The notes: generated by a model from the sequence alone, not told the origin. A stretch of DNA of 64,000 bases from Clavibacter sp. VKM Ac-2872 (GCF_015351105.1 NZ_JADKRR010000001.1:1345069-1409068), one strand, 5' to 3'. Shown: positions 33,241-41,928, counted from the first letter of the stretch. Program-made: numbers and translations.

Positions 33241-34320
33241 TCAGGCGGCCCAGCGCGCGCGGTCGTACTGCTTGGGCCAGTAGTCGATCTCGACGCCCAG
33301 CTCGTGCGCGGCCCGCAGCGCGAAGTGCGGGTCGCGCAGCATCTCGCGGCCGAGCATCACGGCGTCCGCACGGCCCTCGGCGACGACGGCCTCGGCCTGC
33401 GCGGGCTCGGTGATGAGGCCGACGGCGTTGAGCGCGACCTTCGCGTGCTCCTTCACGTACTCGGCGAAGGGCACCTGGTAGCCGGGCGCGACGGGGATCG
33501 TGACGCCCGTGGTGTTCCCGCCGGTGGAGATGTCGAAGAAGTCGGCGCCGTGCTCGGCGGCCCAGCCGGCGACCGTCGCGGTCTGCTGCTCGTCCCACCC
33601 CGCGTCGCCCGCCCAGTCGGTGGCGGAGAAGCGCACCAGCAGCGGCGCGTCGGGGACCTCGGCGCGCACCGCGTCGATCACCTGGAGCAGGAGGCGGGCC
33701 CGGTTCTCGAGGCTGCCGCCGAACCCGTCGTCGCGGTGGTTGCTGAGCGGCGAGAGGAACTGGTGCATGAGGTAGCCGTGCGCGGCGTGGATCTCGAGCA
33801 CGTCGAAGCCCGCGTCGACCGAGCGGCGCGCGGCGGCGGCGAAGTCGTCGACGACCTTCCGCAGGCCCGCGGCGTCGAGCGCGACGGGCGTGCCGTAGCC
33901 GGGGAACGGCTCGGCCGACGGGGCGACCGTCTCCCAGCCGCCCTCCTCGGCGGGCATGGTGCCGCGGCCCGAGAACGAGTAGGTGGAGGCCTTGCGGCCG
34001 GCGTGGGCGAGCTGGATCGCGGCGACCGCGCCCATCTCGTGGATGAAGTCCACGATCGGCTTCCACGCGTCGCGCTGCGCGTCGTCCCAGATGCCCGTGT
34101 CCTCGGGCGTGATGCGCGCCTCGGGGCTGACGCCGGTGGCCTCCGCCATGACGAGCCCGGCACCGCCGCGGGCGAACGAGCCGAGGTGCGCGAGGTGCCA
34201 CGCGCCGGGGACCCCGTCGCGCGCGTCGATGCTGTACTGGCACATGGGCGCGACCCAGATGCGGTTGCGCGCGGTCACGCCGCGGACGGTGATCGGCTCG
34301 AAGAGCGGGGACGTGGTCAT
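33241..34320 (-). CDS. NADH:flavin oxidoreductase, Old Yellow Enzyme (YqjM-like)
   Basis: 359 residues; ATG with AAGGAT upstream. It is an FMN-binding TIM-barrel ene-reductase. The thermophilic-like/YqjM subgroup is indicated by NRIWVAPMCQYS (redox-tuning Cys near residue 26). HAAHGYLMHQFLSPLSNHRDDGFGGSLENR carries the substrate-binding His pair, and VMLGREMLRDPHF lies near the C-terminus. These enzymes reduce activated C=C bonds with NAD(P)H and often help in detoxification. No regulator or pathway gene is adjacent, so its physiological substrate is unknown. Confidence 0.9.
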   Translation of the reverse strand: MTTSPLFEPITVRGVTARNRIWVAPMCQYSIDARDGVPGAWHLAHLGSFARGGAGLVMAEATGVSPEARITPEDTGIWDDAQRDAWKPIVDFIHEMGAVAAIQLAHAGRKASTYSFSGRGTMPAEEGGWETVAPSAEPFPGYGTPVALDAAGLRKVVDDFAAAARRSVDAGFDVLEIHAAHGYLMHQFLSPLSNHRDDGFGGSLENRARLLLQVIDAVRAEVPDAPLLVRFSATDWAGDAGWDEQQTATVAGWAAEHGADFFDISTGGNTTGVTIPVAPGYQVPFAEYVKEHAKVALNAVGLITEPAQAEAVVAEGRADAVMLGREMLRDPHFALRAAHELGVEIDYWPKQYDRARWAA

Positions 34321-34440
34321 GGGGATCCTTCCAGGCAGGCGGCCGGGGCTCCGGGGAGGCGCGGCGCGCGGGGACGGGCGGAGGGCGACGGCGGCCTCAT
34401 GGTCCCAAGGCCCGGCGCGGCCGGCGCATTCCCGCGCGCC

Positions 34441-34446
34441 TATCGT
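34441..34446 (+). promoter_or_regulatory. -10 element of nnrD
   Basis: TATCGT, 6 nt before ATG 34453. It predicts a leaderless mRNA. Confidence 0.45.
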
Positions 34447-34452
34447 GAGGGC

Positions 34453-35334
34453 ATGAGCGACGCGCACCACGACCACGCACCCGACGGCTGGATCCGGCAG
34501 GACGCGGAGCGGACGCGCCGGGCGATCCGCCTCCCACGGGACGACGACGACAAGTACACGCGCGGCGTCCTCGGCGTCCGCACGGGGTCCGACCGCTACC
34601 CGGGCGCGGCGGTCCTCGGCGTCGAGGCCGCGGCGCGCACGGGCGTCGGCATGATCCGGTACCTCGGCCCCGCGGGCGCCTCCGCGTCCGTGCTCGCCCG
34701 GCGCCCCGAGGTCGTCACGGCCGACGGGCGCGTGCAGGCGTGGCTGGTCGGATCCGGCATGGACCGGGCGCATCGCGACGAGGCAGCGACCGACGCCATC
34801 ACCGCGGCGCTCGGCCAGGGCCTGCCGTCGGTCGTCGACGCGGGCGCGCTCGACCTCGTGGGTCGCGCGACGGGTCCGGTCGTCGTCACGCCGCACTTCC
34901 GCGAGCTGTCGCGGCTGCTCGACGACGCCGGGATCGCCGCGTCGGCCGAGGACATCGCGGCGGACGCCGCGGGGTGGGCCGAGCGGGCGGCTCGGGAGCT
35001 CGGCGTCTGCGTGCTGCTCAAGGGCGCGACCACGTTCGTGGTGGGCGGATCCGCGCGCATCGCGGTCCGCGCGGGAACCCCCTGGCTCGCGACGGCGGGC
35101 TCGGGCGACGTCCTCGGGGGCGTGCTGGGCGCGCTCGCCGCGGGGGCGTCCGCGCGGATCGCCCACGCGGAGGATCCCCTGGCAGAGCTCGCCGCCGTCG
35201 CCGCGGCCGCCGCCTGGCTGCACGGGCGCGCCGGGGATCTCGCCTCCGGCGGCGGACCGGTCACGGCCCTCGACGTCGCGGAGACGATGCCGAGGGCCGT
35301 GCGGGACGTGCTGGCAGGAGACGCGGAGGACTAG
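34453..35334 (+). CDS. nnrD: ADP-dependent NAD(P)H-hydrate dehydratase
   Basis: 293 residues. It repairs damaged NAD(P)H hydrates to NAD(P)H with ADP. The ribokinase-like YjeF C-terminal domain is complete: RGVLGVRTGSDRYPGAAVLG with the Gly-rich loop, VVTPHFRELSRLL, LLKGATTFV and the catalytic TAGSGDVLGGVLGAL near residues 215-230. The N-terminal epimerase domain (NnrE) found in fused versions is absent and is not adjacent. The TAG stop overlaps the convergent YceI stop in the shared tetramer CTAG (35331-35334). Confidence 0.9.
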   Translation: MSDAHHDHAPDGWIRQDAERTRRAIRLPRDDDDKYTRGVLGVRTGSDRYPGAAVLGVEAAARTGVGMIRYLGPAGASASVLARRPEVVTADGRVQAWLVGSGMDRAHRDEAATDAITAALGQGLPSVVDAGALDLVGRATGPVVVTPHFRELSRLLDDAGIAASAEDIAADAAGWAERAARELGVCVLLKGATTFVVGGSARIAVRAGTPWLATAGSGDVLGGVLGALAAGASARIAHAEDPLAELAAVAAAAAWLHGRAGDLASGGGPVTALDVAETMPRAVRDVLAGDAED

Positions 35335-36011
35335 GCCTTCGCGACGTCGAGCGAGAACTCGACCGAGCCGTGGTCCTCCACCGTCACGAAGCCGAGGCTC
35401 GGGGCCTGCACGCCGAAGTCCTGGAACGTGATCGGGATCGAGCCCACGATCTGGCCGCCGTCGGACGTGAAGCTCGCCTGCATCTGGGCGGTCACGCTCT
35501 TCGTCACGCCGTGGAGCGTGAGGTCGCCGGTCACGTCGTACGTGGCGGGCACGCCCGCCTCGACGCCGTCGGCCGCGATGGGCTGCGTGAGCGTGAAGGT
35601 CGCGGTCGGGAAGTCGCCCGTCTTCATGGCCTCGTTCTGGAAGTACGCGTCGCGCGGCGGCTGGTCGGTGTGGATCTGCTTCACGTCGACCGTCATGGTG
35701 CCCTTCGTGACCTGGGATCCGGCGACCGTGATGTCGCCCGTGACGGCGTCCGTCCGGCCGTTGACCGTGACGGGCGTGCCGTTCAGCACCTCGTCGACGC
35801 GGTAGCCGGCGTACGAGGACCCGCCCACCTTCCAGTCGCCGGACAGGTCGCCGACCGCGCCGCCCGGCGCGGGCGTCGACGCGAGGGTGGGGGCGGCGTC
35901 CGGCGTGCCCGCCAGCTGCTTGTAGATGGGGCCGCCGAACGCCGCGAAGGCGCCGACGAGGACGACAACGCCGCCCGCCACCCCGATGATGATCTTGGTC
36001 TTCTTGTCCAT
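35331..36011 (-). CDS. YceI family protein, membrane-anchored
   Basis: 226 residues. A single N-terminal helix (IIIGVAGGVVVLVGAFAAF, residues 8-26) serves as signal anchor. A short Pro/Thr-rich spacer and a YceI lipocalin-like beta-barrel (DLSGDWKVGG to the end) follow. Family landmarks are the hydrophobic strands TATFTLTQPI, GDLTLHGVTKSVT (LTLHGVTK is highly typical) and the closing strand. YceI proteins bind isoprenoid chains (polyprenyl pyrophosphates or quinones) in the envelope. The physiological partner here is unknown. It shares the CTAG stop overlap with nnrD. Confidence 0.88.
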   Translation of the reverse strand: MDKKTKIIIGVAGGVVVLVGAFAAFGGPIYKQLAGTPDAAPTLASTPAPGGAVGDLSGDWKVGGSSYAGYRVDEVLNGTPVTVNGRTDAVTGDITVAGSQVTKGTMTVDVKQIHTDQPPRDAYFQNEAMKTGDFPTATFTLTQPIAADGVEAGVPATYDVTGDLTLHGVTKSVTAQMQASFTSDGGQIVGSIPITFQDFGVQAPSLGFVTVEDHGSVEFSLDVAKA

Positions 36012-36063
36012 GACGCTGCTCCTCCGTGCGATGCAGGCGGGCGTTGCGACCCACCCGTTCTGT

Positions 36064-36077
36064 GAACTTTCAAGTAC
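36064..36077. promoter_or_regulatory. Imperfect palindrome upstream of YceI gene
   Basis: GAACTT-TC-AAGTAC, one mismatch between the arms, about 52 bases before the YceI ATG on the minus strand. It is A/T-rich for this window and could be a repressor site, but no regulator is adjacent. Confidence 0.25.
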
Positions 36078-36218
36078 CTGAGGAGTCTCGCGGGGCGTGG
36101 GCGCGGACGTCGGCCGTCGTCCACAGGCGGTCCACCCGCCGGTACCCTGGGCGCACAGCCGGTCGCCGGCCGGGCGTCCGCCCGGAGCCACCGCCGCCGT
36201 CGAACCCCGGGGGTCCCC

Positions 36219-36536
36219 ATGCTCGTCGCCTTCTCCGTCGCACCCAGCGGGGGCGACGCGCCCGACGCCTCCGTCCACGACGCCGTGGCCGCCGCGGTCG
36301 CCGTGGTCCGCGCATCCGGCCTGCCCAACCGCACCGACTCCATGTTCACCACGATCGAGGGCGACTGGGACGAGGTCTTCGACGTCGTCCGTCGCGCCAC
36401 CGAGGCCGTCGCGCCCTTCGGCACGCGCGTGTCGCTCGTGCTGAAGGCCGACATCCGCCCCGGATACGAGGGCGAGCTCACGGGCAAGCTCGACCGTCTC
36501 GAGCAGGCGATCGAGGCGCGCGGGACCGGGGCCTGA
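36219..36536 (+). CDS. Thiamine-binding protein, MTH1187/YkoF-like
   Basis: 105 residues. The sequence MLVAFSVAPSGG followed by DASVHDAVAAAVAVVRASGLPNRTDSMFTTIEGDWDEVFDVVRRATEAV matches the small ferredoxin-like MTH1187/YkoF domain (DUF77), which binds thiamine or related compounds and forms tetramers in the cytoplasm. No thiamine transport or biosynthesis gene is adjacent and no TPP riboswitch is visible. The upstream leader is structured, with CCGGGCG-TC-CGCCCGG at about 36173-36188 and a G-run ribosome site in a short palindrome. A -10-like TACCCT lies at 36143-36148. Confidence 0.78.
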   Translation: MLVAFSVAPSGGDAPDASVHDAVAAAVAVVRASGLPNRTDSMFTTIEGDWDEVFDVVRRATEAVAPFGTRVSLVLKADIRPGYEGELTGKLDRLEQAIEARGTGA

Positions 36537-36574
36537 CGCTGCGGGAGACGAGTGTGCCGGATACCGACCGCCGG

Positions 36575-36580
36575 TAGGCT
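36575..36580 (+). promoter_or_regulatory. -10 element of the MFS gene
   Basis: TAGGCT, 6 nt before GTG 36587. It predicts a leaderless mRNA. Confidence 0.5.
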
Positions 36581-36586
36581 CGTCGG

Positions 36587-37867
36587 GTGAATCCCCCCTC
36601 CTCCGGGCGGGCGACGCTGTCGCCGGCCCGTGTCCGCATCGCCCTGCTCGCCCTCGCGATGGGCGGGTTCGCCATCGGCACCACCGAGTTCGTCGCCATG
36701 GGGCTGCTCCCGCAGCTCGCATCCGACCTGCTGCCCGAGGTAGCCGCGCGCTCGACGGAGGCCGCCAACGCGCAGGCCGGCACGCTGATCAGCGCGTACG
36801 CCCTCGGCGTCGTCGTGGGCGCGCCGACCATCGCGGCCGCGTCGGCCCGGGCCCCGCGGCGGAAGCTGCTGCTGTGGCTGCTCCTGGCCTTCACGCTCGG
36901 CACGGTCCTCAGCGCGATCCTCCCGAGCTTCGGCCTCGTCGTCGTGGCCCGCTTCGTCGCCGGACTGCCGCACGGCGCCTACTTCGGCATCGCGTCGCTG
37001 GTCGCCGCGCAGCTGATGGGGGAGGGCAAGCGCGCCCGCGGCGTCGCCTTCGTGCTGGCCGGGCTCACCATCGCCAACGTCATCGGCGTGCCCATCGTCA
37101 CGTGGATCGGGCAGAACGCCGGGTGGCGCGTCGCCTACCTCGTCGTGGCGGCGATCTTCGCCGCGACCTTCGTCGCCGTGTTCCTGGCCGTGCCGGCGCA
37201 GGACGGCAACCCCGAGGCGACGCTCCGGCGGGAGCTGCGCGCGTTCACCCGGCTGCAGGTCTGGCTCGCCCTGCTCATCGGCGCGATCGGCTTCGGCGGC
37301 TTCTTCGCCGTCTACACGTTCGTCTCGCCCATGGTGACGGAGGTGACCGGGCTGCCCGACTGGTCGGTGCCGCTCGCCCTCGTGGTCGTCGGCCTCGGCA
37401 TGACCGTGGGCAACCTCGCGGGCGGTTGGTGGGCGGATCGCGACGTGCGGAGCGCGCTGCTCTCCCTCTTCGGACTGCTGATCGCGTCCCTCGTGGGCCT
37501 CGTGCTGACCGCCTCGAACCCCGTGGGCATGTTCGCGTTCCTGTTCCTCATCGGCGGGTCGGCGGCGGCGCTGTCGCCGGGGATCCAGATCCGGCTGATG
37601 GACGTGGCGCACGACTCGCAGTCCATCGCGGCCGCGCTCAACCACTCCGCCCTCAACACGGGCAACGCCGTCGGCGCCGCGCTCGGCGGGGTGACGGTCG
37701 CGGCGGGCCTCGGCTACACGTCCCCCGCGCTCGTGGGCGTGGGGCTCAGCGTGGCCGGGCTCCTCATCGCGCTGGCGAGCTTCGGGCTCGACCGGCGCCG
37801 CCGCGGAGCCCGTCCGGCGGCCGACGGCCCGCGCCCCACCACCCAGCCGATCGGGATCGGCGGCTGA
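36587..37867 (+). CDS. MFS transporter, DHA1 (AraJ/Cmx-like)
   Basis: 426 residues from GTG 36587, with 12 helices. The first helix reads ALLALAMGGFAIGTTEFVAMGLLPQLASDL, the hallmark of the DHA1 AraJ/Cmx/arabinose-efflux group (GTTEFVxMGLLP). Helix 4 carries RFVAGLPHGAYFGIASLVAAQLM and helix 5 the antiporter-type loop FVLAGLTIANVIGVPIVTWIGQ. Relatives export sugars, purine ribonucleosides or antibiotics such as chloramphenicol. The substrate here is not determinable. A leaderless promoter gives it independent expression. Confidence 0.87.
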   Translation: MNPPSSGRATLSPARVRIALLALAMGGFAIGTTEFVAMGLLPQLASDLLPEVAARSTEAANAQAGTLISAYALGVVVGAPTIAAASARAPRRKLLLWLLLAFTLGTVLSAILPSFGLVVVARFVAGLPHGAYFGIASLVAAQLMGEGKRARGVAFVLAGLTIANVIGVPIVTWIGQNAGWRVAYLVVAAIFAATFVAVFLAVPAQDGNPEATLRRELRAFTRLQVWLALLIGAIGFGGFFAVYTFVSPMVTEVTGLPDWSVPLALVVVGLGMTVGNLAGGWWADRDVRSALLSLFGLLIASLVGLVLTASNPVGMFAFLFLIGGSAAALSPGIQIRLMDVAHDSQSIAAALNHSALNTGNAVGAALGGVTVAAGLGYTSPALVGVGLSVAGLLIALASFGLDRRRRGARPAADGPRPTTQPIGIGG

Positions 37868-37879
37868 CCGAGCGCACCG

Positions 37880-37893
37880 CCGGCGCCCGCCGG
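37880..37893. terminator. Short hairpin between convergent genes
   Basis: CCGGCG-CC-CGCCGG lies in the 27 bases between the MFS stop and the response-regulator stop. The loop is only 2 nt, so the real stem is shorter; weak terminator call. Confidence 0.35.
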
Positions 37894-37894
37894 G

Positions 37895-38551
37895 CTACTC
37901 GCCCTGGAGCAGGATCCCGTCCTGGATCGCGCGCTTGCGCAGCGCCACCTTGGTGCCCACGTCGAAGCCCGCGACGCGGTACTTCTCGCGGATCCGCTTG
38001 AGGTACGACTTGGCCGTCTCCTCGGAGATGCCGAGGCTGTAGGCCACCGACTTCACGGGCTCGCCGCCGCCGTAGAGCGCCATGACCCGGCGCTCCTGCG
38101 CGCTGAGCTTGGGCACGCCGCCGACGTCGGTGCTGTTGATGGCGAGGTCCAGCTCCGCGGAGATGTAGGACTGGCCGTCGGCCGCGAGGCGGATCGCGTC
38201 GACGATCATGCTCGCGTCCTCGCTCTTCACGAGGTAGCCCAGGGCGCCCGATGCCAGCGCCTCGCGCACGACGTTGGGCTCCGAGTACGTGCTCATCAGC
38301 ACGGTCTTGACGCCCGTGGTCTTGAGCGTCGCGATCTTCAGCGAGATCGGCAGGTTGTCCTTGAGGTCGAGGTCGAGGAGCACGACGTCGACGGGGAAGC
38401 ACGGATGCGTCAGCAGGTCGGGCCACGTGGACACCGCGGCGACCATCTCGATGTCGGATGCGGCGTTGCGGATCCACTCGGTCAGGGCCCCGAGCAGCAT
38501 CCTGTGGTCGTCCACGATGGCGAGGGTGATCGGTCGGTTCTCAGCTGACAC
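37895..38551 (-). CDS. Response regulator, NarL/LuxR-like (first of two paralogues)
   Basis: 218 residues from GTG 38551. The receiver domain has the acidic pair D14-D15, phospho-acceptor D60 (VDVVLLDLDLK), conserved Ser/Thr (LMSTYSE) and Lys (GYLVKSED). The output is LuxR-type but unusual: LSAQERRVMALYGGGEPVKSVAYSLGISEETAKSYLKRIREKY, then a C-terminal extension GFDVGTKVALRKRAIQDGIL. The same architecture recurs in the regulator at 41129-41809. It lies 27 bases after the degenerate sensor-like gene and is probably in the kinase operon. Target genes are unknown. Confidence 0.88.
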   Translation of the reverse strand: MSAENRPITLAIVDDHRMLLGALTEWIRNAASDIEMVAAVSTWPDLLTHPCFPVDVVLLDLDLKDNLPISLKIATLKTTGVKTVLMSTYSEPNVVREALASGALGYLVKSEDASMIVDAIRLAADGQSYISAELDLAINSTDVGGVPKLSAQERRVMALYGGGEPVKSVAYSLGISEETAKSYLKRIREKYRVAGFDVGTKVALRKRAIQDGILLQGE

Positions 38552-38578
38552 GTGCTCTCCGGTCCTTGTGCGGGGCCC

Positions 38579-39811
38579 TCACCGGTCGGCGGGGTTGTCC
38601 ACTACGCAGTCGATGGTGATGAGGAGGCTCGACCCGCGGGTGCTCTCGGTGTGCGTGCCGACCTTGTCGATAGCATCCCACGTCGAGGGATCCAGTCGTG
38701 TGCGGGGGAGCCCCGTCGTCGTGACGACGATGGGCACGACGGCCCGGCGCAGGGGCACGGGCTGCGCGCCGGCCGGCCGTCCGCGGAGCGGCCCGAGCGC
38801 GAGCTGCACCGAGACCTCGGGCACGCCGTTGCGCCGCTCGGTGGAGGTCAGCAGGAGCCACACCGCCGAGAGGAGCCCGTCGCGCTGGCGCCGGTCGAGG
38901 AGGCCGGCGAGGGCGTTCGGGTCGCTGAGGGTGACGTCCGGCCCCAGGAACTCCGACTCCGTGATGGCGTGGTGCAGCCACGTCTCGCGACGGCCCTCGA
39001 TGAGGTGCAGCCGCAGCTCGGTGGCGAGCGACGCGGCCGTCGACGCGGCGAGGGGCGACAGCGGGAGCGGCTCCCGGAAGTTCGCGACGTCGTCGAGCAG
39101 CTGCTCCGCCGCGAGGTCGAGGCGCGCCAGCTCCTCGGACGCCATCATGCCGACGGCGTAGCGCGGCGCGGAGACGGTGCTCTGGACGAGCACGCGGTCC
39201 AGCTCCATCTCGGTCAGGCGGCGGAAGCCGCGGACGACCGCCACGCCGAACGCCGCGGGCACCACGGCGCGGGCGATGGCGGAGATCTCGGGGGCGAGGT
39301 CGCTCGGCCGGACGGGATCCGAGAAGAGGAACACCGCGAGGAGCACCGCGCCCAGCGCGACGTCGACCGCCAGCACCTCCCGGGCCGGTCGGTAGGTGAC
39401 CGTGGTGAGGAGCGCGGCCCCGGCGGCGATGCCCGCTGTGGCGTGCTGCATCACGTCGCCGAGGGGCCACACCGCCACCAGGTCGAGCGCGACGACGATG
39501 CCCAGGCCGCCGACGACGACCGCCATGAGCGGGCCGGGCATCCGGTCGCGGAGGGCGCGGACGGCCACGACGACCGCGGCCAGGAGGGCGACCAGCAGGA
39601 TCCACGCGGTCGCCGTGAGCCCGGGCGACGGCATGATCCGGTAGTCGAGCGCGAAGCGCACGAGGCCGTAGCCCATGGCGATGGCGCAGACGACCGCGGA
39701 CCCGGCGCCCATGTACCCGAGGCCGATGGACGTCGCCTGCGCCGGGGTCCCCGCGGGCAGCCGGACCCGCCGGCTCGTGCGCGGCGTCGCGGCGTCCACC
39801 CGGCCGCTCAC
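38579..39811 (-). CDS. Membrane protein, sensor-kinase-like partner of unknown function
   Basis: 410 residues from a GTG overlapping the kinase stop (GTGA). The first 200 residues form about six hydrophobic helices (for example TATAWILLVALLAAVVVAV and LLTTVTYRPAREVLAVDVALGAVLLAVFLF). The soluble half has a long helix (LARLDLAAEQLLDDVANF) and a region resembling a dimerisation/ATPase layout, but no H-box and no N, G1 or G2 boxes. It therefore looks like a kinase-shaped protein that has lost, or never had, phosphotransfer. Its place between kinase and regulator suggests it modulates signalling. No named family was recognised. Confidence 0.6.
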   Translation of the reverse strand: MSGRVDAATPRTSRRVRLPAGTPAQATSIGLGYMGAGSAVVCAIAMGYGLVRFALDYRIMPSPGLTATAWILLVALLAAVVVAVRALRDRMPGPLMAVVVGGLGIVVALDLVAVWPLGDVMQHATAGIAAGAALLTTVTYRPAREVLAVDVALGAVLLAVFLFSDPVRPSDLAPEISAIARAVVPAAFGVAVVRGFRRLTEMELDRVLVQSTVSAPRYAVGMMASEELARLDLAAEQLLDDVANFREPLPLSPLAASTAASLATELRLHLIEGRRETWLHHAITESEFLGPDVTLSDPNALAGLLDRRQRDGLLSAVWLLLTSTERRNGVPEVSVQLALGPLRGRPAGAQPVPLRRAVVPIVVTTTGLPRTRLDPSTWDAIDKVGTHTESTRGSSLLITIDCVVDNPADR

Positions 39812-40962
39812 TTCGGCACCTCGAGGACGACCGTCGTCCCGGATCCGGGGGAGGAGAACAGCCGCGCGTTGCCGCCCACGTCCGTGAGGCGCGCGACGAC
39901 CGACTCCTTGAAGCCGAGCTTCGCCTGGTCCACGTGCGCGAGGTCGAAGCCGACGCCCGCGTCGGTGACCATGGCGCGGACGGTGGTGTCGTCGTCGGTG
40001 ATGGTGACGTGCGCCTCGGTGACCCCCGCATGCCGTCGCACGTTCTCCAGGCACTCCGCGAGCGAGAGGAGGAAGGCGTCGAGGATGTCGCTCGGCAGCA
40101 GGACCTGACCGGTGCCGTGCCAGCTCACCTCGAGGCCCATCCGCCCGAAGCGCTGCTTGACCGACTCCAGTGTGTTGCCCAGCACCGACTGCTCCACCGG
40201 CTCGAGGGTGTACCCGCCAGACGCCTGCGGGGTCGGGTTCGCGCCCAGGCGCAGCTGGCGGAGGAGGCGGGCATCGTCGGCCGCCTGCTGGCGCATGGCC
40301 TGCGGGGTGACGCCGACCCCGGAGTGCGCGAGGAGCGTGAGGGTGGCCAGCACGGTGTCGTGCAGGAGACGGGCGCCCTGGCGGCGCTGGGCCTCGAGCT
40401 CGCTCGCCATCCGCTCGGCGCGGTGGGCGCGCCCGATGTCGGTGATGCGCCGACCGACCCGGTGCACGGCCACGCTCAGCCAGTAGCCGATCATCCCGGC
40501 CAGCATCCAGCCGAACACGTGCACGAGCACGACGTACGGGAAGGCCTCGGTGTCCCAGGAGGCGCCGACGGCGACGAGGCTGGTGAGCGCGAACGCGGCC
40601 GCCACGACGCGGAGGCGGCCCGGTCGGATGGTCTCGAGGAGGGCGAGCGAGCCGACGGCGCCCACGGAGATGTGGGTGAGGGCGGTGAGCGACGACGCGG
40701 AGCGCCCGCCGAGCTGGGTGACGACCATGGCGGCGACGCCGGCGACGATCACGACGACCATCCACCGGACGCGCGCGTCCGTCCCGATGCGCCACTGGGC
40801 GACGGCGAGCACGGCGAGGAGCGCGACGCCGCCGACCGCCGCGGGCACCGGGACCTCGCCCGGCAGCAGGATGCACGCCGCGGCGACCGCGGTGAAGCTG
40901 AGGCCGTACACGCGTGCGGTCCGCTGCAGCAGGCGCTCGCGTTCGCGCTTCATGCGATCCAT
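39808..40962 (-). CDS. Sensor histidine kinase, NarX/DesK-like
   Basis: 384 residues from the ATG at 40960-40962. About six helices span residues 15-165. The HisKA_3 box RRQGARLLHDTVLATLTLLA has its phospho-accepting His near residue 200, in the form H-D-T used by NarL-partner kinases. The HATPase region shows the N-box LSLAECLENVRRHAG, G1-like VTDAGVGFD and a final SSPGSGTTVVLEVP. It should autophosphorylate and pass phosphate to one or both regulators in the cluster. The signal is unknown; the sensing part is membrane-embedded. A minus-strand TAGGAT (41017-41022) is a possible -10. Confidence 0.88.
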   Translation of the reverse strand: MDRMKRERERLLQRTARVYGLSFTAVAAACILLPGEVPVPAAVGGVALLAVLAVAQWRIGTDARVRWMVVVIVAGVAAMVVTQLGGRSASSLTALTHISVGAVGSLALLETIRPGRLRVVAAAFALTSLVAVGASWDTEAFPYVVLVHVFGWMLAGMIGYWLSVAVHRVGRRITDIGRAHRAERMASELEAQRRQGARLLHDTVLATLTLLAHSGVGVTPQAMRQQAADDARLLRQLRLGANPTPQASGGYTLEPVEQSVLGNTLESVKQRFGRMGLEVSWHGTGQVLLPSDILDAFLLSLAECLENVRRHAGVTEAHVTITDDDTTVRAMVTDAGVGFDLAHVDQAKLGFKESVVARLTDVGGNARLFSSPGSGTTVVLEVPK

Positions 40963-41128
40963 CGGGTCCCCGCTCGGAGTGCGCCGACGCCGGTGGCGTG
41001 CGCTCGGTGTGCTCCGATCCTAGGCGCGTCCGTCACGCGGCTCGCACGCCGACGTCGAGGCGCGGGGCGATTGTCCACATGCCGTAGGATCGCGCGCCCT
41101 GGCAGGACGGGGCGGCTCGATCCGCGCC

Positions 41129-41809
41129 CTACTCCGGCGCGATCCAGCCGTGCCGGATCGCGTGACGCCGCAGCAGGAGCTTCGTCCCGAGGTCCGTCCC
41201 CGCGTGCAGGTACTTGCGGCGCCCCCGCTTGATGTACGACTTGACGGTCTCCTCCGTCGTGCTCATCGCCTCCGCCACGTCGCGGATCGACCGCCCGCCC
41301 GCGTAGAGCACGAGCGCGCGCTGCTCCTGCTGGCCGAGACGCGGGTCCTCCTCCGCGTGGAAGTCCTGCATCGCCTGCTGCACGAGGGCCGACTGCCGGG
41401 GCGTCCCGTCGGCGGCGGCGTGGATGCTCGCGATCAGCTCCTCCGACGACTCCGCCTTGGGCACGACCGCGGACGCCCCCGCGCGCATGGCGCCGTGGAT
41501 GGTCGAGGGGTCGGCGTGCGTGCTCAGCAGCACGGACGTGAGGCCGGCGCCCGTGAGCGTGCGGATCTTCTGCGCGACCGGGACCTCGTCGCGCAGCGCC
41601 AGGTCGAGGACGACGACGTCGAACGCCTCCGGGAAGCGGTCGTCGCGCACGAGCCCGCTCCAGGTGGGGGAGGTCGCGACCACCTCGACGCCCGTGCGGG
41701 GACGCGAGAGCCGTGCGCTCAACCCGTCCAGCAGGAGGACGTGGTCGTCGACCAGCGCCACGCGGACCCGTTGGCCCTGGCCCGTCGCGTGCAGCGGACG
41801 TCGGCTCAT
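41129..41809 (-). CDS. Response regulator, NarL/LuxR-like (second of two paralogues)
   Basis: 226 residues; ATG with GGGGAG upstream. The receiver domain has D21-D22, phospho-acceptor D69 (FDVVVLDLALRDE), Ser/Thr (LLSTHAD) and Lys (AVVPKAES). The output domain LGQQEQRALVLYAGGRSIRDVAEAMSTTEETVKSYIKRGRRKY, followed by TDLGTKLLLRRHAIRHGWI, parallels the regulator at 37895 closely in arrangement. Both end in the same G-T-K-x4-R-x2-A-I motif. It has its own promoter region (TATGCT at 41863-41868, minus strand) and lies 166 bases upstream of the kinase gene. Confidence 0.88.
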   Translation of the reverse strand: MSRRPLHATGQGQRVRVALVDDHVLLLDGLSARLSRPRTGVEVVATSPTWSGLVRDDRFPEAFDVVVLDLALRDEVPVAQKIRTLTGAGLTSVLLSTHADPSTIHGAMRAGASAVVPKAESSEELIASIHAAADGTPRQSALVQQAMQDFHAEEDPRLGQQEQRALVLYAGGRSIRDVAEAMSTTEETVKSYIKRGRRKYLHAGTDLGTKLLLRRHAIRHGWIAPE

Positions 41810-41928
41810 CGGTGCTCCCCTCGTACGCCGGTGCCCGGAGGCGGCGGCGTGCTCCCAGGGAAAGCATAGGAACGCATGATGTCGCGGGCGATGCCGGGCG
41901 CGGAACTCACCCCCGGACTGGGGCGCTG

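Noticed and set aside
36078-36218. TPP riboswitch before the thiamine-binding gene
   Set aside because: The conserved CUGAGA core and its second helix are missing; only generic GC hairpins are seen.
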